A DNA stretch of 8,149 bases from NCBI GenBank assembly GCA_026985435.1, contig JALSQL010000124.1:1-8149 (forward strand). The letters are read 5' to 3'. The stretch is from Acidilobaceae archaeon. Its GTDB lineage: Archaea > Thermoproteota > Thermoprotei_A > Sulfolobales > Acidilobaceae. Of the stretch, positions 1 to 5,665 are shown in pieces (within the stretch, counting starts at the first letter, position 1; each line of letters opens with the position of its first letter). The notes under the pieces are model-generated. The model was not told the origin of the DNA and did not search any database. It saw only the letters and a program-made list of their open reading frames with translations. A program made the translations under genes and the position numbers.

Positions 1-610
1 CGCTTATCCCGGGCGCCGCGAGGACCCCTATCGTGAACACGACTATCCCCAGGCCCCCCTCCCACTGCATGAGGGTCCTCCACACCTGCAGGGTCACAGG
101 CAGCTCCTCGACACGGGGCACGTAGGTGTGGTGCCAGCTGCTCGCCTCCCCGGTGAGTATTGTCAGGCCAGTGGTCGTCCAGCCGCTGACCGACTCGAAG
201 AGGGCGTCGATGTAGGGTATCCTCGCCGCGGCCATGAAGGGCACTGCCGCCAGCGCTGGTATGGAGACCCACGTTACCACCGTGAGGGCGACGGCGCTGG
301 CGTGGGTTAGGGTGGCCCTGGGCAGCCTGGTGAGCAGGTAGCCCACCAGCAGGTAGGCCGTGCCGAAGGAGAGGTAGACCAGGGTGGCCCACTCCTCCCC
401 CAGCCTGCCGCGGGCCAGGTAGAGGTAGGCCCCGTATAGCCCGGAGGCCAGTATCGAGGTGCTAGTTGTAACTATCATGAAGCCCAGGTAGGGCAGCGCC
501 CCCGTGAGGCCTCGACCCTCAATCCTGACGGTCGCCATCGCAGGGCCTCCCCATGCGCTGGCCCCCCAGCTGGGGGCGTCGGGGTCGGAGGTTCCGCTCA
601 TCCCGGCCAT
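1..610 (-). CDS. trkH: TrkH/KtrB-family potassium uptake transporter, membrane subunit (N-terminal part, C-terminus beyond window)
   Basis: This frame is open from 610 to the left edge, about 203 codons. After a polar, Gly/Ser/Pro-rich tail come three hydrophobic helices, beginning near the residues LPYLGFMIV, EWATLVYL and AVALTVVTW. Next is the first pore loop, with DALFESVSGWTTTGLTIL; the TTTG stretch is the K+ selectivity-filter signature of Trk/Ktr transporters. The following VWRTLMQWEGGLGIVVFTIG matches the conserved WRSLTQWxGGMGI segment of TrkH. The family imports K+ across the cytoplasmic membrane, usually with a TrkA-type nucleotide-binding partner, which is not in this window. The start is uncertain. 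ATG 610 lies about 27 nt from the TATA-like box, which fits a leaderless mRNA. ATG 538 (24 codons in) has GGAGG 7 nt upstream and fits the usual family N-terminus. Family is secure, start is not. Confidence 0.88.
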   Translation of the reverse strand, partial: MAGMSGTSDPDAPSWGASAWGGPAMATVRIEGRGLTGALPYLGFMIVTTSTSILASGLYGAYLYLARGRLGEEWATLVYLSFGTAYLLVGYLLTRLPRATLTHASAVALTVVTWVSIPALAAVPFMAAARIPYIDALFESVSGWTTTGLTILTGEASSWHHTYVPRVEELPVTLQVWRTLMQWEGGLGIVVFTIGVLAAPGIS

Positions 611-632
611 AAACCCCCAGGGCTGGCTTCGA

Positions 633-641
633 GGATAAAAC
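633..641. promoter_or_regulatory. TATA-like element between trkH and the divergent permease
   Basis: The only AT-rich stretch in this gap reads GGATAAAAC on the plus strand and GTTTTATCC on the minus strand. Its centre, near 637, is about 27 nt from ATG 610 on the minus strand and about 28 nt from GTG 665 on the plus strand. Both are the distance expected between an archaeal TATA box and a transcription start. It may therefore serve both genes as leaderless transcripts. The distances are seen; the promoter function is inferred. Confidence 0.5.
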
Positions 642-664
642 CGGCCTCCCCGGGGGCTTCCCGG

Positions 665-1978
665 GTGGGAGCCGAGGGGATGGAGGTAGTAGCTATCGCG
701 GTTTTCGCGGCTACCGTCGCTGCGATAGTGCTGCGCCTCGTCGACGAGGCGGTGGCCGGGCTGGCCGGGGCGGTGGCCGCCGTGGTCCTCCTGAGGGGCT
801 ACACGCCCGGCGACGCGTTCCGCTTCATAGACTGGAACGTCCTAGCCATACTCTTCGGAATGTGGGTGATAACCGGCTACCTGGTGGAGGCAGGCTTCAC
901 CTCCTGGGTGGTCGGCTCGATAGCCAGGAGGGTCCGGGGCTACAGGGGCTTCCTCGTGGCGCTCTCGCTGGCGGCAGGCTTCACGTCGGTGCTGGTGGAT
1001 AACGTCCTGGTGATCCTGCTCTTCGGGTCAGTGGCCGTGGAGGCGGCCAGGAGGGCGGGGGGCAACCCGGCGCTCGCCGTCATGATGGTCGGGCTCTCGG
1101 CCAACTTCATGGGGACAGCCCTCCTCCTCGGCGACCTCCCGCCACAGCTCCTCCACAGCATAGCGGGGTACGAGTTCCTAGACTTCATATGGTGGAGGGG
1201 CAGGCCGGGCAGCTTCATAGTGCTAACCATCAGCTTCCTCGCCACCCTCGCGGTGATGTACGCGGCGTTCATACGGGGGGAGCCCGACGCCAGCCTGGAG
1301 GGCATCAGCGCCAGCGGCGGGGGCGAGCCCGAGAAGCCGGCGCTAGCCCTGGGCCTCGCCTTCTTCGCCGCCACAGTGGCGGGGATGGCCCTCAGGCCCC
1401 TCCTGGGGGTGCCACTGGGGTTCATAGCGGTGGCGGGCGCCGCCGGCCTGGCGCTCGTGGCGGAGCTCGCCAGGAGGGCCGGGGTGGCGGGGCTTCCGGG
1501 CTTCGAGGAGGTGGCGGAGCGCGTGGAGTGGCGGGCGCTAATCTTCTACGCCAGCCTATTCGCCCTCGTGGGCTCCCTGGAGGCCTCGGGCGTGCTTGAG
1601 GAGCTCGCGCGCCGCGCCGCCCCGCTGCTGGCCTCGCCCGGCGCCCGGGGCTTCACCGCCGCCTACCTGACGGCCGCTGTGCCGTCGACTATAGTGGAGC
1701 ACGACGCCATGCTCCTCTCCCTGCTCTACGTGGCCAGGGACGCCGCACTGGCCGCCGGGGTCCAGCCCGACCCCCTCTACTGGGCCATGGCGTGGGGGGC
1801 CACGCTGGCCAGCAACCTCACCACGGCCGCGGCGCCAGCGCTCTACGTGGCGCTGCTGGTCGCCGAGAGGGCGGGGAGGAGGATAGGCCCCGGCGAGTTC
1901 CTCCGCTACTCCAGCGTCTTCGTAGCCTCCAGCCTTGTGGTGACGTATCTAGTCGCCCTCCCCTTCTACGCCTCCTAG
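665..1978 (+). CDS. ArsB/NhaD (ion transporter) superfamily permease
   Basis: This 437-residue, strongly hydrophobic protein has roughly 10-12 helices in two halves, divided by a polar loop at about residues 205-225. The first half has the superfamily pattern: IDWNVLAILFGMWVI (55-69), an Asp-Asn pair in SVLVDNVLVILL (108-119), then SANFMGTALLLGDLPPQLL (145-163) and FLDF, resembling the ArsB/NhaD SNIGGTATLIGDPPN region. The second half repeats the plan with VEWRALIFYASLF (287-299) and ASNLTTAAAPALY (382-394). The superfamily includes arsenite/antimonite exporters, Na+/H+ antiporters and anion (citrate, sulfate, phosphate) carriers, so the substrate cannot be read here. No arsR or arsA is adjacent. 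GTG 665 suits a leaderless mRNA from the box at 637; ATG 680, five codons later, is the alternative. The 3' end overlaps mptG by 30 bp. Confidence 0.85.
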   Translation: MGAEGMEVVAIAVFAATVAAIVLRLVDEAVAGLAGAVAAVVLLRGYTPGDAFRFIDWNVLAILFGMWVITGYLVEAGFTSWVVGSIARRVRGYRGFLVALSLAAGFTSVLVDNVLVILLFGSVAVEAARRAGGNPALAVMMVGLSANFMGTALLLGDLPPQLLHSIAGYEFLDFIWWRGRPGSFIVLTISFLATLAVMYAAFIRGEPDASLEGISASGGGEPEKPALALGLAFFAATVAGMALRPLLGVPLGFIAVAGAAGLALVAELARRAGVAGLPGFEEVAERVEWRALIFYASLFALVGSLEASGVLEELARRAAPLLASPGARGFTAAYLTAAVPSTIVEHDAMLLSLLYVARDAALAAGVQPDPLYWAMAWGATLASNLTTAAAPALYVALLVAERAGRRIGPGEFLRYSSVFVASSLVVTYLVALPFYAS

Positions 1979-2914
1979 CAGGGTGGCGCCCCTATTCCTG
2001 GGCTCCGCCACCAGCACCTCACCCTCGAGGCCGACCTCGCCCAGTATTGAGCGCAGGAGCGCGGCGTCCCCCCACGAGTCCTGGCTCGTGGTTATCGTGT
2101 ACATTGTGGGGCCCCAGCTCGACTGGGCTAGCACGACGCCGTTCCTCTGCGCCTCACCAGCCAGCTCCTGGAGGTCCCTCCTGAAGGCCCCGCCCTGGAG
2201 CCTCGAGAAGTACATGCCCGTGCCCAGCTGCAGCTCCCGGAGGCCCTCGAGCGCCTCCACCAGGTCGGCCCGCGCGACGCCAGCAGCCAGCCTGAGGAGC
2301 CCCCTAGCCATCAGCCTCTCAGCCTCGGGGGAAGCACTCCAGGGCCTCGAGAGCAGCCCCTCCTCCTCGGCCTCCCCGAGCCCCCGGGGGAGCCGGGGCA
2401 CCACGATGACATACCTCCACCCGCCCGGGACCTCCAGCCTAGCCAGCGGCCTGGGCCCCGAGGGGTCCGGGGCCCCAGCATCGACCACGAAGCCGCCTAG
2501 GGCGAAGGCGAGGGTGCCAGCCCCCGACACCCTAGCCCTCCCCAGGCGCCTCGCGAGCCCCGCAACCCCCGCCAGGCCACAGCCCCCGCGGCCCAGAGCC
2601 GCCAGCCCGGCGCAGGCCGCGGCGAGGGAGACCTGGGTCGTGCTGCCCAGGCCCACGTGCGCTGGCGGGGCCTCCTCGACCTCCACGCAGACCTCCCGGA
2701 GCCCCAGGGCCTCCAGGGCCCCCCGGGCGGTGGAGGCGTGCGGCTCCGGCCCCCGGGCGGTTGGGGGCTCCCCCGGGCAGGGCTCGGCTGCCACCCTCAC
2801 CCTGGGCTTCGAGGCGTAGAAGCCGGCGGAGCCCCAGAGGTAGGGGCGGCCCGGGCCAGCGTGGTAGAAGCCCGCGTGCAACCTCGACCCGGCCTCGACT
2901 AGCACCCGCGGCAT
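1949..2914 (-). CDS. mptG: beta-ribofuranosylaminobenzene 5'-phosphate synthase (beta-RFAP synthase)
   Basis: This is a 321-residue GHMP-kinase-fold protein of the usual length for beta-RFAP synthase. In that family the enzyme condenses 4-hydroxybenzoate or p-aminobenzoate with phosphoribosyl pyrophosphate, the committed step to tetrahydromethanopterin-type C1 carriers. Visible signatures are an N-terminal SRLHAGF (10-16), the glycine-rich HVGLGSTTQVSLA (86-98) that replaces the kinase phosphate loop, the VSGAGTLAFALGGFVVDAG block (129-147), WRYVIVVP (166-173) and a late QSSWGPTMY (264-272). ATG 2914 starts right at the conserved N-terminus and sits about 40 nt from a TATA-like box. It is transcribed away from the phoU-like gene and towards the permease, whose last 30 bp it overlaps. 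Non-methanogenic crenarchaea also make methanopterin-like pterins, so the gene does not imply methanogenesis. Other pathway genes are not in the window. Confidence 0.88.
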   Translation of the reverse strand: MPRVLVEAGSRLHAGFYHAGPGRPYLWGSAGFYASKPRVRVAAEPCPGEPPTARGPEPHASTARGALEALGLREVCVEVEEAPPAHVGLGSTTQVSLAAACAGLAALGRGGCGLAGVAGLARRLGRARVSGAGTLAFALGGFVVDAGAPDPSGPRPLARLEVPGGWRYVIVVPRLPRGLGEAEEEGLLSRPWSASPEAERLMARGLLRLAAGVARADLVEALEGLRELQLGTGMYFSRLQGGAFRRDLQELAGEAQRNGVVLAQSSWGPTMYTITTSQDSWGDAALLRSILGEVGLEGEVLVAEPRNRGATLLGGVEGEGD

Positions 2915-2950
2915 ATCGCCAGCCCCGCCGGCGTGGTCTGGGGGAGGCGG

Positions 2951-2958
2951 CCTTTATC
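2951..2958 (-). promoter_or_regulatory. TATA-like box for mptG
   Basis: The minus strand reads GATAAAGG inside an otherwise GC-only region. Its centre is about 41 nt upstream of ATG 2914, which would give a leader of roughly 14 nt. It is placed by composition and spacing only. Confidence 0.4.
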
Positions 2959-3052
2959 GGGGCCCGCTGGGGGCTCTACCCCGGCTCGGGGGCCCGGGAG
3001 GCGTGGCCCCTTGCCTGGTGCCGCGCGGCTCCAGGGCGGGGCGGGCGGCCGT

Positions 3053-3061
3053 CTAAATATA
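3053..3061 (+). promoter_or_regulatory. TATA-like box for the AbrB-PhoU gene
   Basis: CTAAATATA is the clearest TATA-like sequence in the 235-bp gap between mptG and the regulator. Transcription would be expected near 3084, leaving an untranslated leader of about 65 nt before ATG 3150. That is long compared with the other genes here. The leader contains the perfect palindrome GGGGTACCCC at 3100-3109. Read on the minus strand, the same AT-rich stretch could also serve mptG, though less well placed than the box at 2951-2958. Confidence 0.5.
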
Positions 3062-3149
3062 GTCCTCAAGACCGCTGGTTGCCGGGGGGCTCGGGGGCTG
3101 GGGTACCCCGGATGGGCCTGGCCCAGCGCCGGGTGCAAGGGTGCTCGGG

Positions 3150-4127
3150 ATGTCGGTTGAGGTAAGGCGGGTACAGAAGCTGGGCGCTAGCAGCCTGGTC
3201 GTGACTATACCCAAGGAGTGGGCGCGCAGGCTGGGGATAGAGCCTGGCTCGAGGGTCTACGTTGTGGATGAGGGTGACAGCATCAGGGTTATACCTGTGG
3301 ACCACGGCTCTGGCGAGGCGCCGGCCCTCGAGGTGCCCCCTCAAGCGTCGGCTGCCGGCAACCTGGTGGTCTGCGTCTACCTCAGCGGCCTGAGCGAGGC
3401 GGAGGTACGCCTCAGGGGGCCTGGCGACCCCGACGCCGCCCTCATGGCGATGAAGGAGAAGGCGTTCAACCTGCTGGGGGCTCAGGTGGTGGAGGCCGGG
3501 GAGGGGAGGGCCTTCATAAGGGTAGCTCTCGACATGGACAAGCTCGACCTGGGCCACCTGATACGCGGGCTCTCCTCCGACGCCTCGAAGGTTCTATCCC
3601 TGCTGGCTAGAATAATAGAGCAGGGGGGAGTCTCGGAGGCCGACCTGCGCGAGGCCGAGCTTCTGGAGAGGGACTTCCTGCGGAACCAGTACGCCATAAC
3701 GAGGTACCTGATGACGAAGCATGCGGGCACGGTTAGCCTGGTCTCAAACTACTACACGGCCCTCGCGACGGGCTACATAGGCTTCGCGGTCGACATACTG
3801 ATCAACCTCGTCAGGGTGCTCCCGGAGAGGGTTGAGATAGGCGAGGACGACGCCAGAGGGCTCCTCGACCTCATAGGTATGGCTGACGAGGCCATACTCG
3901 TGGAGACCCGGGTGCTCGCCTCCCCCAGCATGAGGAGGATAGGGGAGCTCCTGCTCAGGGTTAGGGAGGCCAGGGATAGGGCCAGGGAGGCCATGCTGGG
4001 TGCCCGCAGCGCCGCCGCGGCCATTATCGGGGCTAAGCTGCACGACGTCATAAGGATACTGACGCTATCCGCCTACGTCGCGCTGTGCAGAACCCTGATA
4101 GAGGCAGCCAAGGGTAGGAGGGGCTAG
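3150..4127 (+). CDS. AbrB-PhoU fusion, phosphate-uptake-type transcriptional regulator
   Basis: The 325-residue protein opens with a SpoVT-AbrB DNA-binding domain at about residues 3-48: RRVQKLGASSLVVTIPKEWA followed by GIEPGSRVYVV and IRVIP. This is the swapped-hairpin fold that binds DNA as a dimer. From about residue 110 to the end it is almost wholly helical and charged, as in PhoU-like bundles that bind metal clusters and sense phosphate status. This fusion is a recognised archaeal architecture, usually annotated as a phosphate uptake regulator. ATG 3150 is preferred because AAGGGTG lies 6 nt upstream; GTG 3141 in the same frame would add three residues, and a stop at 3060 closes the frame. 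No pst transporter is adjacent, so the target is unknown. Its stop lies 2 bp from the stop of pckA on the other strand. Confidence 0.85.
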   Translation: MSVEVRRVQKLGASSLVVTIPKEWARRLGIEPGSRVYVVDEGDSIRVIPVDHGSGEAPALEVPPQASAAGNLVVCVYLSGLSEAEVRLRGPGDPDAALMAMKEKAFNLLGAQVVEAGEGRAFIRVALDMDKLDLGHLIRGLSSDASKVLSLLARIIEQGGVSEADLREAELLERDFLRNQYAITRYLMTKHAGTVSLVSNYYTALATGYIGFAVDILINLVRVLPERVEIGEDDARGLLDLIGMADEAILVETRVLASPSMRRIGELLLRVREARDRAREAMLGARSAAAAIIGAKLHDVIRILTLSAYVALCRTLIEAAKGRRG

Positions 4128-4129
4128 GG

Positions 4130-5611
4130 CTAGACGTAGCTTGCCAGGAAGGAGAGCCTGGGCAGGTTCTCCTCGAGGAAGCGGGCCCTCTCGCGGCGGA
4201 GGGCCTCGACGACCTCGGGGTAGCGGGGCCCGTAGACGCTGCTGGGCAGGAGGCTGTCGAGGCTGAGGCCCCCAGCCCTGACGGCGACGTCGACGCCCAG
4301 GTGGGGGTCGCGCCTCCACTCGACCCTCCCACGCACAGCCTCTATTAGCAGCTGCTTCGAGACGCTCGGCGGCACCTTGCGGTCGCCCACGTAGCCGGTG
4401 TTCATAACGTAGACCTCCAGGCCGAGCCTGTCTACGAGGTCCAGCATGAGTAGCCCGCTCCTCCACCTAGGCTCCAGCATGAAGGGGTCGAAGCCGGGCA
4501 CCCTCACAGGCTCGGGCTTGCCGGCCTCGGCGCTCGTGCGGAAGCTCTCGCCCAGCATGAAGTACGCCGCCGCCTGCTCGGGGCCCGCCAGCCTGGCGAG
4601 AGGCGGCATCTCGGGCCTCCGCGTGAGGAATACCAGGGCGTCAACCCTGTCGAGGTCGACGCGGGCGTCCGCTATGGGTATCGCCTCCCTTATAGCGAGC
4701 GCCCTGGCGTTGGGGGTTATGCTGAGGTCGGAGAAGTCTGGGGTTCCATCGCCGCGTACGACCACGTTCTCGAGCACGGCGTCCGGGTGGAGGACGGCCG
4801 GCTGGAGCGCCGGGAGCTCCGGCACGCTGTCGGTCTTGGGGTAGAGGTTGTACTCCGTCCCGGACGCCCTGCCAGTGCTGTGGAGGATGACTATATCGTC
4901 CTGCCGGAGGCTCACACCCTCGGGCCTCCCGAGCCCGTGGTCCTCTACTGTGAGGGTGGTCTTGCCGGTCCCGCTGAGGCCGAAGATGAGCACTCCAACC
5001 TCCCTGAGCCCCCCACCAGCGCGGACCCGGTAGAGCTTGCTCCCAGCGTGGAGCCCCGGGGCGTGGCGGTCGTCCCTGCTAAGGTTCATGGCCATGCGTA
5101 GGAGGCTCATCTTAAGCTCCCCGTAGTAGTCGCTCCCCAGCACCACCGTGGAGGCCGTGGGCCTCTCGACCAGTATCCACGTCTCCGGGAAGCCGGGCGC
5201 GTCGAGGGTTACTATGTCCGGCTCCCCGCCCTCCCGCTCGCACGGGAAGAAGTTGAGGTGAGCCATCAGGGCCAGGTGGGGGTGGCTGGCCTCGACGAGG
5301 GCTAGAACCCTGAAGCGGCCCGGCCCAGCGCCTATGCAGCGCTCCACAGCGTAGTACCTCGACCCGAGCAGGTAGTCAGCCGCCCCGGCGGCGCGGTCGC
5401 TGAGGCCGCCGGGCCTGTATGTGACTAGGGTCCTCGACGGCATCCTCGCCCGGGCCCGGCTCGACACTACGGCCAGGGGCCCGGGCCTGGTGCGCCTGGC
5501 GTACCTGAGCGCCTCTACCCTAAGCCTGGCGGGGCCGGGGTTCCACTCCACGTCGGAGGAGTCGACGACGTCTCGTATGAGGCTTCGAAGGCTATCCCTG
5601 GGCATGCGCAC
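4130..5611 (-). CDS. pckA: phosphoenolpyruvate carboxykinase, ATP type
   Basis: This 493-residue protein matches ATP-dependent PEPCK, which interconverts oxaloacetate plus ATP with PEP plus CO2 plus ADP at the entry to gluconeogenesis. The key evidence is the P-loop FGLSGTGKTTLT (210-221), the kinase-2 acidic pair RQDDIVIL (236-243), LENVVVRGDGTPDF (280-293) and SITPNAR (297-303), whose Arg matches E. coli R333. Then come ALVFLTRRPEMPPLARL, PEQAAAYFMLGESF and VMNTGYVG. The metal and substrate region YYGELKM (162-168) with His188 matches E. coli Y207 to H232, but the residue aligned with the metal ligand K213 is Met168. GTG 5611 is used; ATG 5605 is two codons downstream. A TATA-like box sits just upstream, so it need not be cotranscribed with the binding-protein gene. 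Length is somewhat below the 530-540 of bacterial enzymes. Confidence 0.9.
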   Translation of the reverse strand: MRMPRDSLRSLIRDVVDSSDVEWNPGPARLRVEALRYARRTRPGPLAVVSSRARARMPSRTLVTYRPGGLSDRAAGAADYLLGSRYYAVERCIGAGPGRFRVLALVEASHPHLALMAHLNFFPCEREGGEPDIVTLDAPGFPETWILVERPTASTVVLGSDYYGELKMSLLRMAMNLSRDDRHAPGLHAGSKLYRVRAGGGLREVGVLIFGLSGTGKTTLTVEDHGLGRPEGVSLRQDDIVILHSTGRASGTEYNLYPKTDSVPELPALQPAVLHPDAVLENVVVRGDGTPDFSDLSITPNARALAIREAIPIADARVDLDRVDALVFLTRRPEMPPLARLAGPEQAAAYFMLGESFRTSAEAGKPEPVRVPGFDPFMLEPRWRSGLLMLDLVDRLGLEVYVMNTGYVGDRKVPPSVSKQLLIEAVRGRVEWRRDPHLGVDVAVRAGGLSLDSLLPSSVYGPRYPEVVEALRRERARFLEENLPRLSFLASYV

Positions 5612-5640
5612 CGCCTTGGGCCCCCCTAGGGGCTCGGGGG

Positions 5641-5649
5641 CCTAAAAAT
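5641..5649 (-). promoter_or_regulatory. TATA-like box for pckA
   Basis: The minus strand reads ATTTTTAGG, centred about 34 nt from GTG 5611, implying a leader of about 8 nt. It lies in the short gap after the stop of the upstream gene on the same strand, so pckA probably has its own promoter. Confidence 0.5.
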
Positions 5650-5665
5650 GGGGCCGCTGGGGAGG

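Noticed and set aside
563..576. Perfect 14-bp palindrome CCCCCAGCTGGGGG near the trkH start
   Set aside because: By a rough estimate, about one such palindrome is expected by chance in 8 kb of this composition, and its position relative to the true start is unclear.
1983..2819. Long plus-strand open frame (278 codons) antisense to mptG
   Set aside because: Its translation is low-complexity Ser/Pro/Ala/Arg without any family motif, while the opposite strand encodes a full beta-RFAP synthase. It is a GC-rich shadow frame.
2899..3160. Short open frames of 75-134 codons across the mptG-regulator gap on both strands
   Set aside because: The products are Gly/Pro/Arg-rich and unstructured, they overlap each other and the promoters, and none has a convincing ribosome-binding site. 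I see only promoter and leader sequence here.
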